From Virgibacillus litoralis (GTDB lineage: Bacteria > Bacillota > Bacilli > Bacillales > Amphibacillaceae): a stretch of 64,000 bases of DNA. The notes beneath the pieces are model-generated. The model saw nothing but the letters and a program-made list of their open reading frames with translations, did no database searches and had not been told where the DNA came from. The translations under genes and the position numbers were made by a program. Where the stretch lies: positions 150,909-214,908 of the forward strand of contig NZ_JAGGKK010000004.1 of assembly GCF_017873675.1 (NCBI RefSeq), in the 5' to 3' direction. Of this stretch, positions 1 through 8,508 are shown in pieces (the first letter of the stretch is position 1; the number at the start of each line of letters is the position of its first letter).

Positions 1-86
1 ATGCCGAGCTTACTCAACATATCGCAGGCATGCTGCATTGTTTGCCAATCTGATATACTTCCCATTATCACTCCAACTTGAACCAT
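1..86 (-). CDS. purE: PurE, N5-carboxyaminoimidazole ribonucleotide mutase (partial, N-terminus only)
   Basis: The ATG at 86 follows an AAAGAGGG ribosome site. The 28 visible residues run off the left edge and contain the PurE signature VGVIMGSISDWQTMQHACD, which forms the nucleotide-binding start of the fold. PurE moves the carboxyl group of N5-CAIR to C4 in de novo purine synthesis. The gene sits behind a sigma-A promoter, two PurR boxes and a guanine riboswitch, so it is very probably the first gene of the pur operon. Only the first fifth of the protein is visible, so completeness cannot be judged. Confidence 0.9.
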   Translation of the reverse strand, partial: MVQVGVIMGSISDWQTMQHACDMLSKLG

Positions 87-109
87 TAAATCCCTCTTTC
101 CCTGTAAAT

Positions 110-168
110 AAAAAAGTCTATTCCTCTCCCTCAAATACATGAGAGAAGATGAATAGACTTTTTTCACG
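110..168 (-). terminator. Riboswitch-controlled intrinsic terminator of purE
   Basis: On the minus strand an AAGTCTATTC arm pairs with GAATAGACTT, which is followed by a T run. It lies between the guanine aptamer and the purE start, where the expression platform belongs. Confidence 0.75.
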
Positions 169-209
169 ACATCTTAAAACGGACCGTTGCTATACAACGA
201 TTCATCCTC

Positions 210-276
210 CCTCATAGTCCAGCATTTATGGTGCTTGGTAGAAACTTTTGAGCCATATTCTCAAAAATATATGAGG
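210..276 (-). promoter_or_regulatory. Guanine (purine) riboswitch aptamer upstream of purE
   Basis: The minus strand shows the purine aptamer core: AATATGGC, then GTTTCTACC in J2/3, CCATAAATG in L3, and GGACTATGAGG closing P1. P1 pairs CCTCAT with ATGAGG. The discriminating J3/1 base is C (GACTATG), which in this family pairs with guanine or hypoxanthine. The aptamer is followed by a terminator hairpin, so ligand binding should turn purE off. Confidence 0.93.
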
Positions 277-299
277 AACCGTATTTATTTGTTGGTTTC

Positions 300-329
300 A
301 GCATATCAAACCAGCTGCTAAAATGTCAA
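300..329 (-). promoter_or_regulatory. Sigma-A promoter of purE
   Basis: The -35 TTGACA (324-329) and -10 TATGCT (300-305) are separated by 18 bp and placed just upstream of the purine aptamer. Confidence 0.75.
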
Positions 330-332
330 TAA

Positions 333-376
333 AATATCGAACAATAGTTAATAAATATTATTTAATGTTCGGATTC
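333..376 (-). promoter_or_regulatory. PurR operator: two PurBox-like sequences in inverted orientation
   Basis: GAATCCGAACATT (364-376, minus strand) and AATATCGAACAAT (333-345, plus strand) each match the PurBox consensus AWWWCCGAACWWT at 12 of 13 positions. They are convergent, 18 bp apart, and directly upstream of the purE -35. This arrangement matches known B. subtilis PurR control regions and implies dual control by PurR and the riboswitch. Confidence 0.65.
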
Positions 377-394
377 TATTAATAACTATCTATC

Positions 395-1270
395 TTATGA
401 GCTTACCATTTTTCCTCCGTTAACATGAATAACCTGACCAGAAACATAAGAGGAATCTTCAGAAGCAAGATATACATATGCAGGCGCAAGTTCATACGGT
501 TGACCAGCTCGTTTCATAGGTACATCAGTGCCAAATGTCGTTGCAATGTACTCAGCTGAAAAGCTTGACGGTATTAGCGGTGTCCAAATCGGTCCAGGTG
601 CCACCGCATTTACACGGATTCCCTGGCCAATAATATTTTGTGATAAAGCACGCGTGAAGCCAACGATTGCACCTTTTGTGGCACTGTAGTCTATTAACTT
701 CTCATTTCCCTCATAGGCTACAACAGACGTGGTGTTTATAATTGTATTTCCTTCGCTTAAGTATGGCAGAGAAGCTTTTGTCATGTAAAAGAACGCATAG
801 ATATTCGTCTGAAATGTTGCATCCCATTGTTCTGTTGATACATCTAGCAAACTATCCTGAGGGAACTGTACACCATGATTATTGACTAGAATATCTATTT
901 TGCCAAAATGGTCGATTGTCTGTTGCACTACGCTCTGGCAATGCTTCTGATCACGTAAGTCGCCTACAATTAAAAGACACCGTTGTCCAAGCTGCTCAAT
1001 TCGCCGTTTTGTACGGTAAGCGTCCCCATCTTCATAATGGTAGTAGTATGCAATAACGATATTTGCGCCTTCCTTTGCGTAGGCTATAGCGGCAGCTGCT
1101 CCAATTCCGCTGTCTCCACCAGTTATAATGGCAACCTTACCCGTTAATTTATTAGCGCCAGTATAGTCAGGATCCTCTACAATCGGTTCAGGCACCATAA
1201 GTGACTCGATACCTGGCTGTTGTTCCTGATGTTGAGGCGGAAAGGAATTTCGATCTTGTTGATTGTTCAT
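395..1270 (-). CDS. SDR family oxidoreductase (general-stress YhdF/YdaD type)
   Basis: This 291-residue short-chain dehydrogenase has an N-terminal extension rich in Gln, Asn and Pro before the Rossmann core. It carries the cofactor motif TGGDSGIGAA, the structural NNHG motif and the catalytic YSATK with an upstream Ser in NTTSVVAYEG. The extension and length fit stress-induced SDRs of the YhdF/YdaD group rather than FabG. The ATG at 1270 is chosen over an in-frame GTG at 1279 because GGAGGAG lies about 8 bases before it. It is transcribed singly. The substrate is unknown. Confidence 0.85.
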   Translation of the reverse strand: MNNQQDRNSFPPQHQEQQPGIESLMVPEPIVEDPDYTGANKLTGKVAIITGGDSGIGAAAAIAYAKEGANIVIAYYYHYEDGDAYRTKRRIEQLGQRCLLIVGDLRDQKHCQSVVQQTIDHFGKIDILVNNHGVQFPQDSLLDVSTEQWDATFQTNIYAFFYMTKASLPYLSEGNTIINTTSVVAYEGNEKLIDYSATKGAIVGFTRALSQNIIGQGIRVNAVAPGPIWTPLIPSSFSAEYIATTFGTDVPMKRAGQPYELAPAYVYLASEDSSYVSGQVIHVNGGKMVSS

Positions 1271-1406
1271 TGAAAGCACTCCTCCAAATTAATAGGACAT
1301 TTGCTGTACTGTATTCTGTTCTGGAGGCAGGTGTTCGCTGAATCACCCTTTTGTATAACTAATATCGAATGAGCGACACAAAAAGTGGCATTAAAAAGCT
1401 ATTTCC

Positions 1407-1456
1407 TTAGAAAACTTGTCTTATCGCTTATTTGCACTTATGCAGTAAGAAAAAAG
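1407..1456 (+). repeat. Dispersed intergenic repeat, copy A (compact form)
   Basis: The sequence shows TTAGAAAACTTGTCTTATCG followed by the conserved tail TTTGCACTTATGCAGTAAG. The internal stem seen in other copies is deleted here. See the finding on the repeat family. Confidence 0.7.
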
Positions 1457-1530
1457 CAGAAACTACCTTAAAAAATAAATAATAAGTTGACACTTTTTCC
1501 ATTCGAAAATCGATTATAGTTATAGAAGAA

Positions 1531-1562
1531 TAATAGAACAGGCTGCAACCTGTTCTATTATC
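1531..1562 (-). terminator. Hairpin downstream of the UPF0316 gene
   Basis: A perfect 12-bp stem, TAATAGAACAGG pairing with CCTGTTCTATTA, sits immediately after the stop codon at 1569. The T tract is weak on both strands, so termination is likely but not certain. Confidence 0.6.
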
Positions 1563-1568
1563 TGCTTA

Positions 1569-2195
1569 TTATTCTTTTAGTTCTTCATCATTTTGCTTTG
1601 GAGGCTGCTGTTCCTCCTGTGGTTTCGCTTCACCTGGATAGTTCTTTTTCTGATTAAATAGCCGGCCTTTTCGTACTTGTTTAACCCAGAAACCACCGTT
1701 AATCTGTTTTGGTTCATATGAAATAATAAATGCTTTAGGATCTATTGTCTTAATTGTTTCATATAGTATCAGCTCATATTTTCTTGGGGTCAGAATTTGC
1801 ATTGCAAGACGATCGCCTTCCATCCCATAGGCAAACCAGCTTGTCACGCCATACCCTTTATCCCGTAACTTTCTTGTGAATTCAATATTCGGATCGGAAG
1901 AGATAACATTAACGGTAATATAGCCTAATGCAAGCTTTTCCTCAATTTTTGTACCGACAATTACGCCAATCCCAAAACCAAGCGCATACGCAATCAGGTT
2001 TTGTATTTCATTTAAATTATCCAATACCAGTCCAAGTCCAACTACATAAATAACCACTTCGAACATGCTAACAAATGCAGCTATATACCGCCGACCTTTT
2101 AGTGTCAGGATCATTCGAATAGTTGATAACGATACATACACTATATTTATGATGAGAATGATTGCCACCATGATATATGCATTTTCCAGCAACAT
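1569..2195 (-). CDS. UPF0316 / DUF2179 membrane protein (YebE-like)
   Basis: This 208-residue protein has about three N-terminal transmembrane segments (roughly residues 7-85) including the glycine-rich [22 protein letters not shown] soluble C-terminal DUF2179-type domain follows ([19 protein letters not shown], then [19 protein letters not shown]). The tail is charged and Pro/Gln-rich. The ATG at 2195 follows AGGAGG; an upstream in-frame extension to 2351 lacks family similarity and overlaps the Hsp20 gene. A homologue lies between pbuG and purE in B. subtilis, as it would here without the accessory insertion. Its role is unknown. Confidence 0.85.
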   Translation of the reverse strand: MLLENAYIMVAIILIINIVYVSLSTIRMILTLKGRRYIAAFVSMFEVVIYVVGLGLVLDNLNEIQNLIAYALGFGIGVIVGTKIEEKLALGYITVNVISSDPNIEFTRKLRDKGYGVTSWFAYGMEGDRLAMQILTPRKYELILYETIKTIDPKAFIISYEPKQINGGFWVKQVRKGRLFNQKKNYPGEAKPQEEQQPPKQNDEELKE

Positions 2196-2310
2196 AAACC
2201 CTCCTAGATCTCTTACTGCAGAAATACGTTCACTTTCATAATACTCACCTAACGCCCAGCTAATGCATACATTATAAAGTAATTCTATCCAACTTAAACG
2301 AGGTGTCTTA

Positions 2311-2745
2311 ATGGATCCTTTTAAACAAATGTCTGATTGGCGAAAGAACATGGATCATTTTTTTGGTGATCAATTCTGGAATGAATTTGAAGGGGTTATA
2401 AAACCTACTATTCCACAGATTAATATTTATCAGTATGACCATGAACTTATTTGCATTGTTAATATCCCAGGTCTAATCGACTTAAACAAAGTTGATATCT
2501 TTGTAGATTATGCAAGACTGGAACTTAAAGGTGCTATAGACATTTCCTATACAGGAGGCACTGTGGTCAAAGAAGAAATACTTCAAGGTGTGTTCGAACG
2601 TGAGATAACGTTACCATTCCCTGTACGAAAAGATAAAATAAGCGCAACATATAAAGACGGCTTAGTATTTATTCAGCTGCATAGACTCATATCGGACGAA
2701 AGCGGTCGGAATAAAGTGAACGTTCAAATAGTAGAGGGAGATTAG
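2311..2745 (+). CDS. Hsp20/alpha-crystallin family small heat-shock protein
   Basis: The 144-residue protein has a short N-terminal arm and an alpha-crystallin domain from about residue 38. The domain carries the [12 protein letters not shown] motif, equivalent to the family A-x-x-x-n-G-V-L signature, and the beta strand [21 protein letters not shown]. Such proteins are ATP-independent holdases; the divergent Bacillus relatives include spore-coat-associated ones. It is transcribed divergently from the UPF0316 gene and its stop codon overlaps that of the convergent MOSC gene by 4 bp. No CIRCE-type operator is visible upstream. Confidence 0.8.
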   Translation: MDPFKQMSDWRKNMDHFFGDQFWNEFEGVIKPTIPQINIYQYDHELICIVNIPGLIDLNKVDIFVDYARLELKGAIDISYTGGTVVKEEILQGVFEREITLPFPVRKDKISATYKDGLVFIQLHRLISDESGRNKVNVQIVEGD

Positions 2746-3452
2746 ACTTTGTTCGGTCCAAATACACGCTTTTCAACCGATGAATTCTTACCTCTTAACC
2801 TCTTATTAAGTGTGTTTTTCCAACTATAAGCTAATAATTCACATGAAGCAAGTTCATCAGCTGCTTTTAAATCTTCTTTGTTAAAATGCATGACTTCATT
2901 ACAGGCAGCAATTGTCCACTGAGGATACGGCCGATCGATTAATTCAAGCTCCAATCCCGCTTCAGCATATCCTTCCTGCAGCACTCGAAAATACCAGCCT
3001 GTTCTTCCACTATTTTGTATACGTAATGCAAAATCAATTATACGAAAACGACGGGCTGGCTTCCAGCAGGGCTGCCGTGGTTGTGCAACCTGAATAATGC
3101 TTTCACCAAATTGGTACGTATCACCTATGCAAACAGTGAATTCATTTGCATTATTTAGTGACAAATTTTCACCCATTGCACCAATTCCAATCGAATGTGA
3201 TTCTAAATCCTTCTGCCAATAGGAATAATGTTCTTTCGGATAAGCAAAAACAGCTTTTTCTGGACCGCCATGGTTTTTCTTGTCCGCTACCTCATCTTCA
3301 GCAAAACCAGTATCTCCAAGCCATATTTTTCCATCTAATTCACACTTAAACATGCCAGTCTCCCAAGGCATATCCATACGATTTTCTGCATGAGCATCCC
3401 CTAAACGCTTTACTTTTCCAGTTAATAATTTATCTACATAAGGTCTAGTCAT
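2742..3452 (-). CDS. MOSC domain-containing protein (YiiM-like)
   Basis: The 236-residue protein has the MOSC beta-barrel (about residues 30-165). It includes KKNHGGPEKAVFAYPKEHY, the GxGAMGENLSL strand and the conserved cysteine in QPRQPCWKPARRF. Beta-strand 3-alpha motifs after residue 165 resemble YiiM proteins. MOSC domains bind molybdenum cofactor or related sulfur chemistry. YiiM of E. coli is linked to detoxification of N-hydroxylated compounds, which is only an analogy here. The ATG at 3452 follows AGGTGA. It appears to be a single gene. Confidence 0.88.
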   Translation of the reverse strand: MTRPYVDKLLTGKVKRLGDAHAENRMDMPWETGMFKCELDGKIWLGDTGFAEDEVADKKNHGGPEKAVFAYPKEHYSYWQKDLESHSIGIGAMGENLSLNNANEFTVCIGDTYQFGESIIQVAQPRQPCWKPARRFRIIDFALRIQNSGRTGWYFRVLQEGYAEAGLELELIDRPYPQWTIAACNEVMHFNKEDLKAADELASCELLAYSWKNTLNKRLRGKNSSVEKRVFGPNKV

Positions 3453-3577
3453 AGCGTCCCGTCACCTCTTTCTTTCTACATTGTATCTTTAATGATGGGA
3501 AAATGAAAATAGCACGGAACCATAATTTGGATTTAAATAATTCAGTTGGTATGGTTTGAAGGGATATGCTTGATTTC

Positions 3578-3609
3578 CACGAACAAACTTGCGAGAATTC
3601 TTGTTCGTG
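3578..3609. repeat. Short inverted repeat
   Basis: CACGAACAA and TTGTTCGTG form a perfect 9-bp inverted repeat with a 14-base loop in the gap upstream of the MOSC gene. No T tract follows. It could be an operator or a hairpin. Confidence 0.5.
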
Positions 3610-3718
3610 ACTCTCTGCAAGGATCACTATCCCTTTTTTAACAGGAGTCTCAAAAATTTCTACCTAACCACACCAGTGAAAAAGCTCAAGCACATTAGAA
3701 TTCATATTTGTCATCCCT

Positions 3719-3900
3719 TATCAACCGTAAATCTGTTATATCAACCTGAAAGACGGTATATCAACTCCAATTGTCAGTTATCAACTTGAAATATGCTATA
3801 TCAACCCAATTTGTGTTATATCAACCTAAAATACAGTATATCAACCCCAATTGCAGGATATCGACTAAATTCACTGAATATCAACCCAAACAGGGGTACG
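3719..3900. repeat. Tandem array of nine degenerate 20-bp units (TATATCAACC core)
   Basis: The core TCAAC (TCGAC once) recurs at 3721, 3741, 3761, 3781, 3801, 3821, 3841, 3861 and 3881, exactly 20 bp apart. Most copies are preceded by TATA or TTA and followed by a variable 10-11 bp segment. The period is not a multiple of three, so no single frame encodes a repeat protein. The surrounding 3453-4060 gap holds no supported gene. See the finding. Confidence 0.9.
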
Positions 3901-4060
3901 AACGAAAAGCTTAATGTTCATTTGCGGAATGTGAGTTGCAGCTCTGCTACCAACGGTTCCCTTCTTGCTATTCCACATAGAAAAAGCGGTTTAATTAAGG
4001 GTACAATTAGGTGTTGTACTCCGTAACTAAACCACTTAAATCAGGATTCCATACTATTTT

Positions 4061-5554
4061 TTAATTCATTTCCACTACTTTGTCTCTCAATTCCGCTTTG
4101 TTTATTTTCCCTACGTGGGTTTTGGGCAGTTCATCCAGCAGCACAAATTTCTTAGGTACTTTATATTTGGTCAATTTTTTTTCACAGTACATTTTTAATT
4201 CTGTTTCAGTTACCTTTTCAGTGGGCACAACAAATGCTACAACGATTTCTCCCCACTTTTCATCAGGTAATCCGAGAACTGCAGCTTCACTTATAGTTTC
4301 ATTAGATTCCAGCCAATGCTCTACTTCCAAAGGGTAGACATTCTCTCCCCCGGTAATAATCATATCTTTCTTGCGCCCTACAATATACACATAGCCTTCT
4401 TCGTCCTGTCTTGCCAGATCTCCAGTATACACCCAGCCATCAATTATCGTCCGGTCTGTTTGTTCCTGCTTATTCCAATAATATTCGAACGAATGATTTC
4501 CACGTATTAGGAGTTCACCAACATCACATCCATCAACTTTATCCCCATTTTCTGTAATAATCTTTATATCATTGAAAAGCATGGATTTCCCAACTGACCC
4601 CACCTTTCGTTCCGTTTCTGCAGGATCTATATAAAAATTATTTGGTCCCGCTTCTGTTAAGCCATAACCCTCCTTAAATGGAATTCCTTTTTCACGAAAA
4701 GCCTTGTAAATTTCGTGAGGACATGGTGCACCACCAGAAAGGAATACTTTCATTTTCGGAAAATCTGCTTGCTGGAATGCTTTAGTACGAATCATCATGT
4801 GATACATTGTTGGTACACATAATACGATCGTACATTCATATGTAATTACATCATTGACTGCTGTAGATGCTTCAAATTCTGGTGAAATGACAACCTTTCC
4901 GCCAACAAGTATTAGTGGTAATGATAGTGCGTTTAGTCCACCTGTATGAAACATCGGCAGGCAAGTTAATGTTATGTCTTCATTTGTTAAATTCCAGCTG
5001 ATTATGGTGTTCATTGCATTCCACAAGATTGACCGATGTGACAAAACAGCCCCTTTTGGCTTACCAGTCGTTCCACCCGTGTAAATCATGGCTAGTGCGT
5101 CCGTTTCATCTGGTTCATGTACCTCTGATAAAGTGCTGGATGTCTGCAAGTGATCGATATAATTATTATTATCTATTTCTATTAATATACTATCTATTTC
5201 AACCTGAGTTAAATTGCCCTGAAATTGTGGATCAATACCTATAAACTTTGGTGAACAATCCTGGACTACGTAACGTAATTCATCATTTGATAGCCGCCAA
5301 TTCAATGGTACAAATACTGTTCCAATTTTCATACAAGCAAATATGAAATCAAAATAACTAATATGGTTAGGGGCTAACAATGCAACTCTATCACCCTTTT
5401 GAATATCACGTTCGATAAAATATTGTGCTAATCGCTCCGCTCGTTCATTGAGCTGTTTATATGTCCAGGTGTCATTTGTTTTTGCATCAACGACGGCCTT
5501 TTTTTCAGGAAATAAATCCACCCGACTCTGAAACCAATCTAATGCACAATGCAT
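4061..5554 (-). CDS. Acyl-CoA synthetase (AMP-binding, class I adenylate-forming ligase)
   Basis: The 497-residue protein shows the P-loop-like YTGGTTGKPKGAVLSH (about 160-175), EGYGLTEAGPN, the hinge YTGDLARQDEEGYVYIVGRKKD and the C-terminal catalytic lysine in PKTHVGKINKAEL. It should activate a carboxylic acid to acyl-AMP and then acyl-CoA; chain length cannot be read from sequence. ATG at 5554 follows GGAGGGG. It is the distal gene of the minus-strand catabolic cluster, separated from the FabG-like gene by a terminator, so it probably has its own promoter. A second, diverged ligase lies at 14638-16149. Confidence 0.9.
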   Translation of the reverse strand: MHCALDWFQSRVDLFPEKKAVVDAKTNDTWTYKQLNERAERLAQYFIERDIQKGDRVALLAPNHISYFDFIFACMKIGTVFVPLNWRLSNDELRYVVQDCSPKFIGIDPQFQGNLTQVEIDSILIEIDNNNYIDHLQTSSTLSEVHEPDETDALAMIYTGGTTGKPKGAVLSHRSILWNAMNTIISWNLTNEDITLTCLPMFHTGGLNALSLPLILVGGKVVISPEFEASTAVNDVITYECTIVLCVPTMYHMMIRTKAFQQADFPKMKVFLSGGAPCPHEIYKAFREKGIPFKEGYGLTEAGPNNFYIDPAETERKVGSVGKSMLFNDIKIITENGDKVDGCDVGELLIRGNHSFEYYWNKQEQTDRTIIDGWVYTGDLARQDEEGYVYIVGRKKDMIITGGENVYPLEVEHWLESNETISEAAVLGLPDEKWGEIVVAFVVPTEKVTETELKMYCEKKLTKYKVPKKFVLLDELPKTHVGKINKAELRDKVVEMN

Positions 5555-5683
5555 TACTACCCCTCCATTGCATCTCTAAGTATATTATAGTAAGTATAGA
5601 AGGTTGGAGTTACATGATGGTTACAGTTAAAACCTCTTTGTGAATGCTGTAAGAAAAGATTTATATCTTCTGCTTACTGCGAA

Positions 5684-5717
5684 AAAGAGCGTTCCAATAA
5701 TGGAACACCCCTCTGTC
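5684..5717 (-). terminator. Intrinsic terminator after the FabG-like gene
   Basis: On the minus strand AGAGGGGTGTTCCA pairs with TGGAACGCTCT and is followed by TTTTT. It directly follows the stop at 5718. Confidence 0.85.
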
Positions 5718-6461
5718 TTACATCATAATTCCACCATCAACGTGCAGTACATGGCCATTAACATAATCTGCTTCATTTGAAGAAAGGAACAAGTAGGCGT
5801 TAGCTATATCCTCTGGACGCCCTAATCGTCCCATTGGAATTTGTTCCTTCATTTGATTAATCACTTTATCTGGCACGCCAGCAACCATACCGGTTTCCGT
5901 GAACCCTGGAGCAACTGCATTGACATTTACCCCTTTTCTTGCAAGCTCTTTTGCCCACGTCTTAGTCATGCCAATTATTCCAGATTTAGCTGCCGCATAG
6001 TTAGTCTGCCCGACATTTCCATAGGTGCCTGATACGGAAGAAGTATTGACTATTTTTCCTTTTCCCTGCGCAGTCATGGACGGCAGGACAGCCTGCGTAC
6101 AATGGAACACACCATTCAGATTTACATCAATTACTTGCTGAAATTGTTCTGGTGTCATTTTTGAAAGCATCGCATCTCTTGTAATTCCAGCATTATTGAT
6201 TAATATATCAACCTTTCCATATGTCGATAATACTTCATCGACCATCGCATCAACACTTTCTCGATCAGCTACATTTACTTGAACGAATGTACATTTCATA
6301 CCTTCTGATTGAAGTTCACCTTCTCGCTCTTTACCACTAGCTTCATCAAAGTCAGCAATAACAACCTGCGCCCCTTCGTTTGCAAAAGTTCTTGCTGCCT
6401 GTAAGCCGATGCCGTTTGCTGCACCTGTAATAATGGCTACTTTATCTTGTAATCTATTCAT
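5718..6461 (-). CDS. FabG-like short-chain dehydrogenase (3-oxoacyl reductase / 3-hydroxyacyl dehydrogenase)
   Basis: The 247-residue classical SDR shows cofactor motif TGAANGIGLQAA, NNAGITRD, catalytic Ser in NTSSVSGTYGN, YAAAK and terminal LHVDGGIMM. It has FabG-family length and order. Aspartate at the end of beta-2 (IADFDEASG) favours NAD over NADP, which suits oxidation of hydroxyacyl thioesters. Its position among acyl-CoA ligases and a MaoC hydratase supports a catabolic role rather than fatty-acid synthesis; this is inference. RBS AAAGGA precedes the ATG. Confidence 0.87.
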   Translation of the reverse strand: MNRLQDKVAIITGAANGIGLQAARTFANEGAQVVIADFDEASGKEREGELQSEGMKCTFVQVNVADRESVDAMVDEVLSTYGKVDILINNAGITRDAMLSKMTPEQFQQVIDVNLNGVFHCTQAVLPSMTAQGKGKIVNTSSVSGTYGNVGQTNYAAAKSGIIGMTKTWAKELARKGVNVNAVAPGFTETGMVAGVPDKVINQMKEQIPMGRLGRPEDIANAYLFLSSNEADYVNGHVLHVDGGIMM

Positions 6462-6505
6462 CTTTCTACGTCCTTTCTGCTATACATTAGCCTTTTGTTT
6501 AAAAA

Positions 6506-6578
6506 AGTGGCTTATCGCCGTAAAAATGGCGAAAGCCTTAATTGCATTTATGCAGTAAAAAAGTATTTATACCTTCTT
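6506..6578 (+). repeat. Dispersed intergenic repeat, copy B
   Basis: The stem GGCTTATCGCC pairs with GGCGAAAGCC around a short loop. The conserved tail TTAATTGCATTTATGCAGTA follows, then a run of A. It is the best-formed hairpin of the family in this window. Confidence 0.8.
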
Positions 6579-7472
6579 ACTGGTTAAAAAGAAGTCTTCC
6601 ATGAGCTCCAAAAGGTTATCAAGATCATCAATCAGTGGTGAATGTCCGCTTCCGGTTAGTTCTTTGTAAATTGCTTTTTCTCCGTAATCCTCGATAAGCT
6701 CATCTGTCATTTGTTTTGTAACAACAAGGTCTTCATCACCCCAAGCAATTATTACCGGGATACTTATATTCTTGATTTTGTCCTGACCTTCCGTAAGCCC
6801 GTTATGAACACTGCTTAGATTGAAGATATTTAATACTTGGTATGTCTCAGCCAGATTCCGCTGTGTTGTCATATCAGCTAAATATTTTTCATACCTTGCT
6901 TGATCAGGCTTATCTTTTCGGTAAATTAACATATCCCACGTTTGCTTAAGTAAATCAAAGTTCTTTGTGTCATATGCATTTTGAACAACTTTCGTTTTAC
7001 CATCCTGCTTAACTTGCTCCAAGGTTTCAAGCCGATTTGATGTTACTGGCAATCCATCTGCTCCAGTTTCAAAGTAAGCATATCCTCGTGAAGATGCGGA
7101 GGCTAGTAAAAATAGATGTGTCGCATAATCAGGATAATCAGCACAAAACTGCTGGGCAACCGCTCCTCCAAGCGACCATCCTACAAGTGAAAAGTCCCGC
7201 AATCCAATTTCATCAACAAACAGTTTTAAGTCATTCGAGAAATCCATTATCGTTTCTATCGGCTTGTTGTAGGATGATTCACCAAACCCACGCAAATCTA
7301 CTGCATATACTTTAAAGTCTGGTGATAGATTTTCAATCACCAAGTCCCAATGAACCGATGATGTCATATTCCCATGAATCAGTAATACGTTTTTACCCCC
7401 GCCTTCTCGCTCACGATATGCGATTTCTTCACCATTAGACAATGAAATTTTGTTCAACAATACGTTTGACAT
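6567..7472 (-). CDS. Alpha/beta-fold hydrolase
   Basis: The 301-residue hydrolase has the oxyanion segment LLIHGNMTSSVHW, the nucleophile elbow GWSLGG (Ser at about 109), the acid in IIAWGDEDLVV and the catalytic His in TGSGHSPLID. A lid of about 100 residues lies between. It may hydrolyse an ester, lactone or thioester in this pathway. It lies 15 bp downstream of the first KAS III-like gene, so the two are probably co-transcribed. AGGGAGG precedes the start. The substrate cannot be predicted. Confidence 0.87.
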   Translation of the reverse strand: MSNVLLNKISLSNGEEIAYREREGGGKNVLLIHGNMTSSVHWDLVIENLSPDFKVYAVDLRGFGESSYNKPIETIMDFSNDLKLFVDEIGLRDFSLVGWSLGGAVAQQFCADYPDYATHLFLLASASSRGYAYFETGADGLPVTSNRLETLEQVKQDGKTKVVQNAYDTKNFDLLKQTWDMLIYRKDKPDQARYEKYLADMTTQRNLAETYQVLNIFNLSSVHNGLTEGQDKIKNISIPVIIAWGDEDLVVTKQMTDELIEDYGEKAIYKELTGSGHSPLIDDLDNLLELMEDFFLTSKKV

Positions 7473-7487
7473 AAGACTAGCCTCCCT

Positions 7488-8498
7488 TTATTTTCCCCAT
7501 TGAATCACATTGGCTCCCCAAGCATAACCAATTCCAGCAGAAACAAGTACTATGATATCACCATCCTTAAGCATATCACGGTCTTCTGCAAGCTCAAGTG
7601 AAATAATTTGATCCATTTGGCCGATATGCCCATAATCTTCAAGATAAATAGATTTACTATAGTCAACACCAAGCTGATCCAACACGTATGTATGCGCAGA
7701 TCTCTTCATGTGCAGCATCGCAACATAGTCAATATCATCTTTTGTATGACCGCTTTTGTCCAGTGCCTTCTCGATGCACGTTATAAAGTTATCCATTGAT
7801 TTTTGTTCCAGCCGTTTTTTCATTCCTGGTGGATCCAATACATCCAGCTGATATAACCCTGCATCTAGGGTTTCTTTTGTAATTGGATTTTTCGTACCAC
7901 CTGTTGTAACAACTACATCCTCAGAAAAAGAACCATCCGTAATCATATGGGTTCCAAGGAGCTGGTTTTCAGTGTGATTCTTTTGTAAGATCATTGCGCC
8001 ACCACCAGCTCCAAGGTTGAACATGAATCGGGTACGAGGATTCTGATAGTTAATAAAATCGACATTCCGGTATCCACCAGCTAACAAGACGGTATTTATA
8101 TCTGGATCAGCTAACATCATATCTTTAGCCAGCTTTAGTGCCATTATCGTTGTCCCGCACCTTAATGCCGTATCAAATGCCCATGCATTAACTGCGCCAA
8201 CCTCATGCTGCAGCTTTATTCCAGCAGTCCATAAGGGATATTCTTTATGTTCTTCCCCAATATAGACCACAACGTCAATTTCCTTAGGGTTCAAATTCAC
8301 TTTAGCTAATGCATTTTTAGCAGCAAATATCCCCATTGCACATGTATGATCATCTTCGCCAGGAACAGGTTTTTCTCTAATTCCCATTTTTTCTTCAATA
8401 ACTTCAATTGGGAGTCCGGACTGTTTAGCTAAATCTGCTGATGTAAGCTTCTTTTCAGGAATGTACACCCCTGTACTTAAAACACCTACTGTTTCCAT
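7488..8498 (-). CDS. KAS III-like thiolase-fold protein with Cys-His-His site (paralogue 1)
   Basis: The 336-residue protein has the thiolase fold of FabH. Counting from the ATG at 8498, the predicted catalytic Cys is 114 (TALRCGTT) and the His is 263 (MLHMKRS). The position of the FabH asparagine (GNTSA) is His291 in DYGHIGQ. Ketosynthase III enzymes normally use Cys-His-Asn, so this protein may condense, transfer or cleave acyl groups differently. The ATG is preferred to the GTG at 8507 because GAGGTG lies 6 bases before it. It follows the ABC permease closely and shares its strand. Confidence 0.82.
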   Translation of the reverse strand: METVGVLSTGVYIPEKKLTSADLAKQSGLPIEVIEEKMGIREKPVPGEDDHTCAMGIFAAKNALAKVNLNPKEIDVVVYIGEEHKEYPLWTAGIKLQHEVGAVNAWAFDTALRCGTTIMALKLAKDMMLADPDINTVLLAGGYRNVDFINYQNPRTRFMFNLGAGGGAMILQKNHTENQLLGTHMITDGSFSEDVVVTTGGTKNPITKETLDAGLYQLDVLDPPGMKKRLEQKSMDNFITCIEKALDKSGHTKDDIDYVAMLHMKRSAHTYVLDQLGVDYSKSIYLEDYGHIGQMDQIISLELAEDRDMLKDGDIIVLVSAGIGYAWGANVIQWGK

Positions 8499-8508
8499 AT
8501 CCGACACC

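Noticed and set aside
3719..3900. CRISPR array
   Set aside because: The unit is 20 bp in total, with a 9-10 bp degenerate core and equally short variable parts. There are no 25-37 bp repeats, no 30+ bp spacers and no cas genes.
3589..4026. Small ORFs over the tandem array
   Set aside because: They arise from the repeat in different frames, lack ribosome sites and are not conserved in form.
5640..5685. Ninth copy of the dispersed repeat
   Set aside because: Only GCTGTAAGAAAAGATTTATA resembles the 3' part; the diagnostic tail is missing.
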